From NCBI GenBank assembly GCA_015490055.1, contig WFYP01000203.1, forward strand, positions 1 to 12,652: a DNA stretch of 12,652 bases, read 5' to 3'. The stretch is from Nitratifractor sp. (lineage in GTDB: Bacteria > Campylobacterota > Campylobacteria > Campylobacterales > Sulfurovaceae). The position numbers and the translations under genes are program-made. The notes beneath the pieces were generated by a model, which saw only the letters and a program-made list of their open reading frames with translations, made no database searches and was not told the DNA's origin. Below are positions 6,542 through 12,583 of this stretch, piece by piece; position 1 is the first letter of the stretch, and every line of letters starts with the position of its first letter.

Positions 6542-7677
6542 CTATTTTGCCTTATTATATTTTCGGCTATTTTATCTGCTTCTTTCAGAGCTTTTTTGTA
6601 AAGGTACTCTGCTTTAGGTTGGGGTTTTAATTTGCTTACAGCTTTGCCATCTTGCTTTTTTAAATTTACAGTAACTTCCATAGAGTTACCTACATGCAGT
6701 GGGTGTTTTTGTAACTCTTTTGGGTTTAATTTTATACGAATAGGAATGCGTTGAATAATTTTAATCCAATTTCCAGTGGCATTTTGTGGAGGTAACAGAG
6801 AAAAAACAGCCCCAGTTCCTGGAGCAATGCCGGCTATTTTACCATGGAATAGAACATCTTTTCCATATAAATCAGAGTACATTTTAACATTTTGTCCTAT
6901 CTTCATCTTGCTAATTTGCGTCTCTTTAAAGTTCGCATCTACCCAAAAACCTTCTGTTGGTACAATAGCCAAAAGTGTAGATTGCATAGATACATTTTCG
7001 CCTATACTAAAGTTTTTTCTAGCAATAGTGCCACTAATTGGAGCATATATATTACATCTTTGTAAGTTTAGAAAACTCTGTTTTAGTTGCGAAATAGCAT
7101 TTTTAACTTGTGGATTTTTAAAGATTTCATCGCTCTTTATTAAAGCTTTTATCGACTCTAACTTTTGTTGCATAATTTTTAAATTTTGCTTTGCCTCTTC
7201 GTATGCATATTTAAAATTTTCAAATTTATTTATAGCCAATGCGTGTTGGTTTTTTACAGTTTGATTTCGTAAAAAATCACTTTTTGCTTTTTGTAATTTT
7301 ATTTTGGCTAATTGAACAGCCAGCTTTGCCTCTTCTTTTTGTAAATGAAGTTTTTTTACTACTCTAACAGTTTGTGCGAGGTTTGCTTTTGCTCTATTAA
7401 ATAAAATATTTGCATCACGGTTATCTAACTTACCTAAAAGTTCACCTTTTTTTACAAATTGAGTTTTATGCACTAAAACTTGGGTAACAACTCCTGAAGT
7501 CTGAGGTGTAACATATATTATATTTTGTGACACATAAGCATCGTCGGTAGATTCATAGTATTTTGCATAACTATAGTAGTAAAATGCATACGCTACTCCA
7601 CAAAGTATAAAAAATACAATAAGCAGTAAAATTATGCCATTTCGTTTTTTCTTATTTTTTGGCTTATGTTCTGACAA
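6538..7677 (-). CDS. emrA: EmrA/HlyD-type membrane fusion (periplasmic adaptor) protein
   Basis: Adaptor linking the EmrB pump to an outer-membrane TolC-like channel. A basic cytoplasmic N-terminus (KPKNKKKR) is followed by one membrane anchor (IILLLIVFFILCGVAYAF), then STDDAYVSQNIIYVTPQTSG, the classical EmrA entry to the lipoyl/barrel domain. A long lysine- and glutamine-rich helical hairpin follows, then the second half-motif IYAPISGTIARKNFSIGENV and the beta-barrel. I place the start at the TTG at 7677, because AAAGGAA lies just upstream (7683-7689); this gives 379 residues. A TTG 27 bases further up (7704) would give 388 but has no ribosome binding site. It is first in the pair with emrB, downstream of the tRNA genes on the same strand. 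Confidence 0.92.
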   Translation of the reverse strand: MSEHKPKNKKKRNGIILLLIVFFILCGVAYAFYYYSYAKYYESTDDAYVSQNIIYVTPQTSGVVTQVLVHKTQFVKKGELLGKLDNRDANILFNRAKANLAQTVRVVKKLHLQKEEAKLAVQLAKIKLQKAKSDFLRNQTVKNQHALAINKFENFKYAYEEAKQNLKIMQQKLESIKALIKSDEIFKNPQVKNAISQLKQSFLNLQRCNIYAPISGTIARKNFSIGENVSMQSTLLAIVPTEGFWVDANFKETQISKMKIGQNVKMYSDLYGKDVLFHGKIAGIAPGTGAVFSLLPPQNATGNWIKIIQRIPIRIKLNPKELQKHPLHVGNSMEVTVNLKKQDGKAVSKLKPQPKAEYLYKKALKEADKIAENIIRQNS

Positions 7678-7682
7678 ATAGT

Positions 7683-7689
7683 TTCCTTT
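7683..7689 (-). promoter_or_regulatory. Ribosome binding site deciding the emrA start
   Basis: AAAGGAA on the minus strand ends 5 bases before the TTG at 7677. The other in-frame TTG at 7704 has no purine-rich element in front, so the shorter product is preferred. Confidence 0.6.
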
Positions 7690-7740
7690 AAGTAGAATAG
7701 TCAAAATAATATCACAATGAAGTTAAAAAATGTTTAATTA

Positions 7741-7752
7741 GTTATGTATAAC
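7741..7752. repeat. Short inverted repeat between tRNA-Asn and emrA
   Basis: GTTAT, 2 bases, ATAAC, in the 92-base gap upstream of emrA. It could be an operator for emrAB, but it is only 12 bases long and the half-site is AT-rich. No convincing -35/-10 pair for emrA was found in the gap. Confidence 0.2.
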
Positions 7753-7769
7753 GGAAGTTTTAAATTGAG

Positions 7770-7844
7770 TGGCTCCGGATGCTGGATTCGAACCAGCGAC
7801 CAAATGATTAACAGTCATCTACTCTACCACTGAGCTAATCCGGA
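7770..7844 (-). tRNA. tRNA-Asn (anticodon GTT), downstream copy
   Basis: On the minus strand a full cloverleaf is visible. The acceptor stem TCCGGAT pairs with ATCCGGA, followed by discriminator G and an encoded CCA (7770-7772). The D arm is GCTC/GAGT. The anticodon loop CTGTTAA has GTT at 7810-7812, and the T arm is GCTGG-TTCGAAT-CCAGC. It is 75 bases long including CCA and identical to the copy at 7872-7946, which is transcribed first. Confidence 0.96.
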
Positions 7845-7871
7845 ATTGGAAAGTTTAACAAAAATAAAAAG

Positions 7872-7946
7872 TGGCTCCGGATGCTGGATTCGAACCAGCG
7901 ACCAAATGATTAACAGTCATCTACTCTACCACTGAGCTAATCCGGA
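7872..7946 (-). tRNA. tRNA-Asn (anticodon GTT), promoter-proximal copy
   Basis: Same 75-base cloverleaf with encoded CCA (7872-7874) and anticodon GTT at 7912-7914. A 27-base T-rich spacer separates it from the second copy, giving a 102-base period. A consensus promoter lies about 23 bases before its 5' end after allowing for the start site, so both genes probably come from one precursor. Confidence 0.96.
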
Positions 7947-7975
7947 ACTGAACAATACTTGTTTTTGTGAGTGGC

Positions 7976-8004
7976 ATTATAGTCAAAAGTTTATTTAAAG
8001 TCAA
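7976..8004 (-). promoter_or_regulatory. Strong sigma-70 promoter of the tRNA-Asn pair
   Basis: On the minus strand TTGACT (7999-8004), a 17-base spacer and TATAAT (7976-7981). Expected start is near 7969, giving a leader of about 22 bases before the first tRNA. No intrinsic terminator follows the second tRNA, so read-through into emrAB is possible. Confidence 0.85.
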
Positions 8005-8034
8005 GTGATTTTACTTAAAATTAGAATTTTTTTG

Positions 8035-8059
8035 TATAATTGTCCCATAATTATAAGGA
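8035..8059 (+). promoter_or_regulatory. -10 box and ribosome binding site of the ribD operon
   Basis: TTTGTATAAT gives an extended -10 with TATAAT at 8035-8040; the -35 is poor (TTACTT at 8011-8016). AAGGA at 8055-8059 is 6 bases before the GTG. The leader is too short for an FMN riboswitch. The promoter is back to back with the tRNA promoter. Confidence 0.6.
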
Positions 8060-8065
8060 TTTGCC

Positions 8066-9070
8066 GTGATAAATGATAATTTTTTTATGAATTTAGCAAT
8101 AAATGAAGCTTTTGAATACCAACTTTTAACCTATCCAAACCCTGCTGTTGGTGCAGTAGTCGTTAAAAATGGGGCTATTGTTGGAGTTGGGGCTCATAAA
8201 AAGGCTGGCACTTCACACGCAGAAGTTGTGGCTTTAATTGATGCTTATGAAAATATTAGTGCTAAAAAGGTAGATTTTGATAGCTTAGATGCACAAGCTT
8301 CGCATGAATTTTTGCTCTCTCTACCACAAGGCTTTTTTAAAGATTGCGAAATTTATGTAACGCTAGAGCCTTGTTCACACACAGGCAAAACGCCATCTTG
8401 TGCTAATTTAATTAGTAAACTTGGGTTAAAGCGTGTAATAATAGGTACGCTAGACCCAATATCTAGCCACTCTGGTGGTGTAGATATGCTTAAAAGTGCT
8501 GGCATTAGTGTAGATATAGGTTGCGAGAAGAAGCGATGCGATGAGTTGCTAGAGCCGTTTAAAATTTGGCAGAGTAGGGCGTTTGTGCTATTTAAATTGG
8601 CACAAACAACCAATGGGCAAATTGGAGGTGGCTACTTAAGCTCTAAAGAATCACTTACCCATGTTCATAAATTGAGAGAAGTTTCCACAAAACTTGTAAT
8701 TGGTGGCAATACAGTTCGAGAAGATAGACCAACTTTAGATTGCAGGTTTACAAATGCAGGTGCTCCTGATATTGTAATTTACTCTAAAAGTGATAGTTTC
8801 GATAAAACAATCCCACTATTTGGTATTAAAGATAGAAGCGTAGAGATTAAAAATAGTTTAGATTTTTTAGATAAAAAAGGCTTTTATTTAGTAGAAGGTG
8901 GCGAGGGGATGTTAAATGCACTTAAAAATCATATAGATTGGTTGCTAATTTACCAAACTCCTAAGCTAAGTAGTAAGCAATTATCATATAATATCAATTC
9001 TAATTTGCAATTTTTACATACAAGCAGAAATAGCAAAGATATTTTAATATGGAGTAGGTTTCTTGGATAA
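8066..9070 (+). CDS. ribD: Bifunctional diaminohydroxyphosphoribosylaminopyrimidine deaminase / 5-amino-6-(5-phosphoribosylamino)uracil reductase
   Basis: Carries out the second and third steps of riboflavin synthesis in the cytoplasm. The N-terminal deaminase has the zinc site HAE (H51, E53) and EPCSHTGKTPSC (C103, C112), with NPAVGAVVV upstream. The C-terminal part is the NADPH reductase domain (FKLAQTTNGQIGG, LVIGGNTVREDRPTLDCR, LVEGGEGMLNAL). The total of 334 residues is a little short for RibD, with a trimmed C-terminus. Between HAE and the PCSH block there is an insertion of roughly 27 residues (about 62-90) compared with E. coli RibD. The start is GTG, chosen for AAGGA 6 bases upstream. 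It is the first gene of a compact operon and overlaps ubiE by 8 bases. Confidence 0.94.
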   Translation: MINDNFFMNLAINEAFEYQLLTYPNPAVGAVVVKNGAIVGVGAHKKAGTSHAEVVALIDAYENISAKKVDFDSLDAQASHEFLLSLPQGFFKDCEIYVTLEPCSHTGKTPSCANLISKLGLKRVIIGTLDPISSHSGGVDMLKSAGISVDIGCEKKRCDELLEPFKIWQSRAFVLFKLAQTTNGQIGGGYLSSKESLTHVHKLREVSTKLVIGGNTVREDRPTLDCRFTNAGAPDIVIYSKSDSFDKTIPLFGIKDRSVEIKNSLDFLDKKGFYLVEGGEGMLNALKNHIDWLLIYQTPKLSSKQLSYNINSNLQFLHTSRNSKDILIWSRFLG

Positions 9071-9785
9071 GCAGCAAAAGCAGGAAAAAATTGTAGATAT
9101 GTTTGACGAAATCGCATCTACTTACGATTTGGCAAATAGAGTTTTGAGTTTCGGTATAGATATATCTTGGCGTAAAAAAGGGTGCAATAAAGCATTCGAG
9201 TATTTAGGGCAAAAAAATATAGAAAAAATTGTCGATGTAGCAACAGGTACAGGCGATTTGTTAATACATTGGAGAACAGAGGCAGAGAAAAACAACATAA
9301 CAGTAGAGAACTTCGTAGGCATAGACCCATCGGTTGGTATGCTAGAAGTTGCAAAGAAAAAGGTAGATTTTGCCGACTTTCTTGAGGGTAAAGCACAAGA
9401 GCTACCGCTAGAAGACACATCTTGCGAAATAATCTCGATAAGTTACGGTATTAGAAATGTTGTAGATAGAGTAGAGGCTCTGCAAGAGTTTTACAGAACT
9501 TTGAAACCGGGTGGAATTGTAGTAATATTAGAGTTTACAAAGCAAGAAAAAAGCGGAATAACAAGTAAGATTGTAGATTTCTATATGAAAAAGATACTAC
9601 CAACTATTGGTGGGCTTGTATCTAAAAATTATGCTGCTTATAAGTATTTGCCAGATTCGATAGAGCAGTTTTTAACAACTAAAATGTTGGTTCAAGAGCT
9701 ACAAGAAGCAGGCTTTGAGCATAGATACTCTAAAAGCTTTTCGATGGGAATTTCGACTCTAATAGTTGCACAAAAACCTAGATAA
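9063..9785 (+). CDS. ubiE: Demethylmenaquinone (ubiquinone/menaquinone) C-methyltransferase UbiE/MenG
   Basis: SAM-dependent methyltransferase for the last step of menaquinone (or methylmenaquinone) synthesis, peripheral to the inner membrane. It has 240 residues, normal for the family. Motif I for SAM is VDVATGTGDLL (57-67), the acidic loop GIDPS is at 86-90, and the UbiE signature YGIRNVVDR is at 128-136, with LKPGGIVVILEFTKQ following. The conserved start region EKIVDMFDEIASTYDLAN requires the upstream TTG, since the next ATG would cut into it. The TTG lies inside the end of ribD and the stop shares one base with the xseA start (TAATG), so the chain is translationally coupled. In Campylobacterota the quinone is menaquinone, so menG is an equally good name. 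Confidence 0.94.
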   Translation: MDKQQKQEKIVDMFDEIASTYDLANRVLSFGIDISWRKKGCNKAFEYLGQKNIEKIVDVATGTGDLLIHWRTEAEKNNITVENFVGIDPSVGMLEVAKKKVDFADFLEGKAQELPLEDTSCEIISISYGIRNVVDRVEALQEFYRTLKPGGIVVILEFTKQEKSGITSKIVDFYMKKILPTIGGLVSKNYAAYKYLPDSIEQFLTTKMLVQELQEAGFEHRYSKSFSMGISTLIVAQKPR

Positions 9786-11014
9786 TGATAACAGTTAGCG
9801 AACTTAACGAAAAGATAAAGGCTATCTTAGAAGCCACATTTATGCATATAATGGTAGAGGGCGAAGTGGGCTCTGCAACATACCACAGCAGTGGGCATTT
9901 GTACTTTACTATTAAAGATAATAAAAGCTCTATAAAGTGCGTAATGTGGAAGAGCAATGTTAAGAAGCTAAAGTTTAAAATTGAGCAAGGCGAGCATATT
10001 GTAATAGATGGCTCGATTGGTGTTTATAGCCCAAGGGGCGAGTATCAGATAATTGCTGTAAATATCGAGCCATATGGCAAGGGTGCTTTAGCTGTAGCTT
10101 TTGAGCAGTTAAAAAAGAAGCTAGAAGCCAAAGGCTATTTTAAGAGCGAACTTAAAAAGCCATTACCAAAATTCCCTAAAAAAATAGCCGTAGTAACCGC
10201 ACTAAAAGCAGCCGCACTGCAAGATATACTAAAAGTAGCCCAAAAACGCTGGGCACTTTGCGAATTTGTAATAATCGACACCCTAGTACAAGGCGATATG
10301 GCTGCTGGGCAGATTGCCAAAGGCATAAAATACGCCGATAGCTTAGATGCAGATGTTATTTTGGTTACTCGTGGCGGTGGCTCACAAGAAGATTTATGGG
10401 CATTTAACGAAGAGGCAGTTGCAGATGCTATATTTAATGCCAAAACCCCAGTAGTTAGTGCCATAGGACACGAAGTAGATTTTCTAATAAGCGACTTTGT
10501 AGCCGATTTAAGAGCCCCAACCCCTAGTGCAGCCATAGAGACAATACTGCCAGACGCCAACGAATACCTATTTACCCTAAACGAACTGCAAAATAGATAC
10601 AGCGAAGCTATGAAGCAAAAACTACACCGAGCAACCCAAGAGCTAACCCATATAAAACAGCGACACCTAGCCCTTTCGCCAAAAGAGAAACTAAACTTCT
10701 ACATAAACGAATTTACCAGACTGCAAAAAAGCCTACAAGAGATAATAAAACACAAACTAAACATTTACGAAGAGAGCATAAAACCCCTAAATAGCCGAGC
10801 TGAAAGCAATATATCAATAATCCTAAGAAAAAAAGAGAATAGGCTAATTAACTTACAAGAACAACTAGAGCTAAACAACCCAAAACACAAAGTAAAAGAG
10901 GGCTTCGCAGAGGTTACAAGAGAGGGCAAACGAATAAACATCTGCCAAGTTAATAAAGGCGACAAACTAGCACTAGTAAATAGCGAGTGCAGAGTAGATG
11001 TGGTGGTAGAGTAG
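9785..11014 (+). CDS. xseA: Exodeoxyribonuclease VII large subunit
   Basis: Catalytic subunit of exonuclease VII, which degrades single-stranded DNA during repair. It has 409 residues, normal length. An N-terminal OB-fold occupies about 2-100 (SSGHLYFTIKD, YSPRGEYQI). The catalytic region contains TRGGGSQEDLWAFNEE (195-210), SAIGHEVDFLISDFVADLRAPTP (only the pattern matters: H229, D232, D237) and a long charged coiled coil from about 255 to 355. The usual TSPTGAAxxD block appears as TALKAAALQD (138-147), with Gly and the small polar residues replaced. Synonymous codon choice changes in the second half, with CTA for Leu and ACC, AAC and CCC favoured. No xseB is in the window. Only 4 bases separate it from the next gene. 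Confidence 0.95.
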   Translation: MITVSELNEKIKAILEATFMHIMVEGEVGSATYHSSGHLYFTIKDNKSSIKCVMWKSNVKKLKFKIEQGEHIVIDGSIGVYSPRGEYQIIAVNIEPYGKGALAVAFEQLKKKLEAKGYFKSELKKPLPKFPKKIAVVTALKAAALQDILKVAQKRWALCEFVIIDTLVQGDMAAGQIAKGIKYADSLDADVILVTRGGGSQEDLWAFNEEAVADAIFNAKTPVVSAIGHEVDFLISDFVADLRAPTPSAAIETILPDANEYLFTLNELQNRYSEAMKQKLHRATQELTHIKQRHLALSPKEKLNFYINEFTRLQKSLQEIIKHKLNIYEESIKPLNSRAESNISIILRKKENRLINLQEQLELNNPKHKVKEGFAEVTREGKRINICQVNKGDKLALVNSECRVDVVVE

Positions 11015-11018
11015 GGCA

Positions 11019-11417
11019 ATGCACTACAAAGAAAATAACACAAAAGTAGTTATTCACGACGGAGCTTGCGGTTTTTGCAAAGGCTCTGTAAATTTACTAA
11101 TAAAGCTAGATAAAAAAAGAGTTTTTAAATATGCCTCTCTACAAGGCAAATATGCAAGTACTTTAAATATAGATAAAAATATAGACAGCATAGTATATTA
11201 CGAAAATCAAAAATTATACTACAAATCTACAGCAATTTTAAAAATACTTAATGCATTGGGCGGTATATTGAAATTAAGCAATATTTTCTACATTATCCCT
11301 AAGTTTATAAGAGATTATATATACGATTTAGTTGCTAAAAATAGATATATTATTTCTAAGAATATAGCACAGTGTAAAATACCCACCCAAGAGGAGAAAG
11401 GGTTGTTTTTAGATTAG
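11019..11417 (+). CDS. DCC-family thiol-disulfide oxidoreductase (DUF393, YuxK-like)
   Basis: A 132-residue protein with the N-terminal signature HDGACGFC (13-20), a CxxC pair (C17, C20) in the DxxCxxC arrangement that names the family, followed by FKYASLQG, which is also typical. The C-terminal NRYIISKNIAQCKIPT resembles the NRYRWFG..C.IP end of DUF393 proteins, although the FG pair is missing. A thioredoxin-like fold and thiol-disulfide exchange are predicted from the family; no substrate is known. It begins 4 bases after the xseA stop with only a weak ribosome binding site (TAGGG), so it is probably translated by coupling as the last gene of the ribD operon. The gene is more AT-rich than the end of xseA. 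Confidence 0.85.
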   Translation: MHYKENNTKVVIHDGACGFCKGSVNLLIKLDKKRVFKYASLQGKYASTLNIDKNIDSIVYYENQKLYYKSTAILKILNALGGILKLSNIFYIIPKFIRDYIYDLVAKNRYIISKNIAQCKIPTQEEKGLFLD

Positions 11418-11440
11418 TGTTAGGGCATTGTTCTTTTAGA

Positions 11441-11734
11441 CTATGTTAAGCCAATATTTAATTTCATTCCAAGTGCATCAGCATATTTCATTAACGTAGC
11501 TAAATTTGGCATATAGCTGTTGTTGGGGCTCTCTAATCTGGAAATATTAGTTTTAGATGTGCCAATTTTTTTAGCAATATCATCTTGTGTTAAGCCTTTA
11601 GATAAGCGTGCCACTATTAGTTGTTTTTTTATTTTAAAAAGAGGTTCTAGAGCTTCGTACTCTTTTTTTACTTCTTGGTTTTGTAGTGCTTTTTTCTTGA
11701 AATCAGAAAAATCCGGTCTCTTAGTTATTGGCAT
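11441..11734 (-). CDS. XRE-family antitoxin (HigA-like)
   Basis: A 97-residue Cro/C1-type helix-turn-helix protein. The N-terminal 35 residues are charged and likely helical. The HTH runs from about 39 to 90, with LTQDDIAKKIGTSKTNISRLE as its core, then a short tail (ADALGMKLNIGLT). It follows the RelE/HigB-type toxin gene and overlaps it by 14 bases, the arrangement of HigBA and Gp49-like modules in which the antitoxin comes second. AAGGAG at 11742-11747 sits 7 bases before the ATG, a strong ribosome binding site inside the end of the toxin gene. It should neutralise the toxin and repress the operon through the palindrome at 12064-12077. The exact subfamily name is uncertain. Confidence 0.88.
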   Translation of the reverse strand: MPITKRPDFSDFKKKALQNQEVKKEYEALEPLFKIKKQLIVARLSKGLTQDDIAKKIGTSKTNISRLESPNNSYMPNLATLMKYADALGMKLNIGLT

Positions 11735-12053
11735 TATCTATCTCCTTTTTACGCTTTAAAGATATCTCTATTGCTTTCTTTGGTGTTTTTTGATCTTTTT
11801 TAACAAATGAGTGTAAAATAATAATCTTTTTCTCTTTTTGGTAACAGTATATACTTCTACCAATACCTTCTTTGGCTTTAGCTCTTATCTCAAATAAACC
11901 ATTACTTAAAGGCTTAGTATATGGCTCTCCAAGTTGAGCCCCAGCTATTTCTATCATTTCAAATATATGTAAAATTTTTGCCAAAATCTTTGGAGGCAAA
12001 GAGAGCGTCTCTGCTTCTACACTCTCATTAAAAAATTCAATTTCCCAAGTCAT
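11721..12053 (-). CDS. RelE/ParE-superfamily toxin, HigB / phage-Gp49-like
   Basis: A small basic protein of 110 residues matching the Gp49-like branch of the RelE superfamily, whose characterised members cleave mRNA on the ribosome. Visible family features are WEIEFFNESV at the start, KPLSNGLFEIRAKAKEGIGRSIYCY in the core (basic residues on the beta-sheet), and the near-invariant LHSFVKKDQKTPKKAIE toward the end. It precedes its antitoxin. The ATG has no ribosome binding site, and the best promoter places the first transcribed base at or next to the A of the ATG, suggesting a leaderless mRNA. Catalytic residues cannot be assigned safely, since these differ between RelE subfamilies. Confidence 0.88.
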   Translation of the reverse strand: MTWEIEFFNESVEAETLSLPPKILAKILHIFEMIEIAGAQLGEPYTKPLSNGLFEIRAKAKEGIGRSIYCYQKEKKIIILHSFVKKDQKTPKKAIEISLKRKKEIDNANN

Positions 12054-12059
12054 AGAAAT

Positions 12060-12088
12060 ATAGTATCATATTTGATAACTTTTGTCAA
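12060..12088 (-). promoter_or_regulatory. Sigma-70 promoter of the second toxin-antitoxin operon
   Basis: On the minus strand TTGACA (12083-12088), a 17-base spacer and TACTAT (12060-12065). Only six bases separate the -10 from the toxin ATG, so transcription should begin at about the ATG itself. Confidence 0.7.
12064..12077. repeat. Palindrome in the promoter spacer, candidate antitoxin operator
   Basis: TATCA, 4 bases, TGATA, a perfect inverted repeat lying between the -35 and -10 of the toxin promoter and touching the -10. Binding here would block RNA polymerase, as expected for XRE antitoxin autoregulation. Its half-site differs from that of the hipA repeats. Confidence 0.55.
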
Positions 12089-12122
12089 GCAATAAATTAA
12101 AGATACGCTAAAACAATACAAG

Positions 12123-12150
12123 TATAATATATATGAGTATTTAAAAAAGG
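12123..12150 (+). promoter_or_regulatory. -10 box and ribosome binding site of the DUF2164 gene
   Basis: TATAAT at 12123-12128 with no clear -35, then AAAGG at 12146-12150, 6 bases before the ATG. It is divergent from the toxin-antitoxin promoter in a 103-base intergenic space. Confidence 0.5.
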
Positions 12151-12156
12151 TTCAAT

Positions 12157-12414
12157 ATGTCCACAATAGAATTTACACAAGCAGAAAAAGATATTTTAGC
12201 TAACAAGATAAAAGCATATATGGCTAAAGAGTTAGATGTTGATATAGGACAATTCGATGCAGAATTTATATTAGAGTTCTTCTCTAAAGAGATTGGTGGC
12301 TACCATTACAACAAAGGCTTAAAAGATGCCCAAGAGATTTTTTTAAACAGAGTAGATACCATAACAGATGCAATTTATGAGCTAGAAGTACCTATAGAAT
12401 TTTCGGGAAAATAA
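12157..12414 (+). CDS. DUF2164 family protein
   Basis: A small acidic protein of 85 residues that fits the DUF2164 pattern over almost its whole length: an N-terminal helix (FTQAEKDILANKIKAYMAKEL), DVDIGQFDAEFILEFFSKEIGGYHYNKGL and KDAQEIFLNRVDTITDAIYELE. (Quoted only as segments of a continuous helical domain.) The D-IG-FDAEF-L-FF--EIG-Y-YN-G--DA pattern is the family hallmark. The function of DUF2164 is unknown; no signal peptide or membrane segment is present. It has its own promoter and a good ribosome binding site, and is divergent from the second toxin-antitoxin pair, to which no link is evident. Confidence 0.85.
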   Translation: MSTIEFTQAEKDILANKIKAYMAKELDVDIGQFDAEFILEFFSKEIGGYHYNKGLKDAQEIFLNRVDTITDAIYELEVPIEFSGK

Positions 12415-12431
12415 TAATTAAGAAAAATAGC

Positions 12432-12446
12432 TTCATAAGTTATGAA
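12432..12446. repeat. 15-base perfect palindrome downstream of the DUF2164 gene
   Basis: TTCATAA, G, TTATGAA. It starts 17 bases after the DUF2164 stop. No T-run follows and the loop would be one base, so it is unlikely to be a terminator; a protein-binding site is possible. Confidence 0.35.
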
Positions 12447-12518
12447 AATAAAAGTATAGAGTTAAGTAATCTTACCAAAGATGGATGCATAAAATATATT
12501 ATTTGCCATATTTTATAC

Positions 12519-12535
12519 ATTTATTTAAAATAAAT
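12519..12535. repeat. 17-base AT-only palindrome upstream of the last gene
   Basis: ATTTATTT, A, AAATAAAT. It lies about 48 bases before the ATG of the last gene, at a promoter-like position. It is AT-only, so chance is a real explanation. The rest of the 168-base gap 12415-12582 shows no gene beyond a possible 8-codon leader. Confidence 0.3.
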
Positions 12536-12556
12536 ATGTTAAAATATATAAATAGT

Positions 12557-12583
12557 ATGAAAAAATGGAGTTATGTATTATAA
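12557..12583 (+). other. Possible 8-codon leader ORF (MKKWSYVL) overlapping the start of the last gene
   Basis: ATG at 12557 reads eight codons to a TAA whose last base is the A of the ATG at 12583 (TAATG). Such an overlap would allow translational coupling. No ribosome binding site precedes the short frame, so chance is quite possible. Confidence 0.2.

Noticed and set aside
7770..7844. tRNA-Asn as the attachment site of an integrated element carrying emrAB-hipAB
   Set aside because: No partial copy of the tRNA 3' end was seen near 3500-5000 and no integrase gene is present; the tandem tRNA is a full functional copy, not an att remnant.
8041..8065. FMN riboswitch before ribD
   Set aside because: Only 25 bases separate the -10 box from the start codon, far too short for the aptamer.
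9118..9420. Two antisense open frames inside ubiE, and similar ones inside emrA, emrB, ribD and xseA
   Set aside because: All are contained in clearly conserved genes and their translations (Ser-, Leu- or Phe-rich) show no domain.
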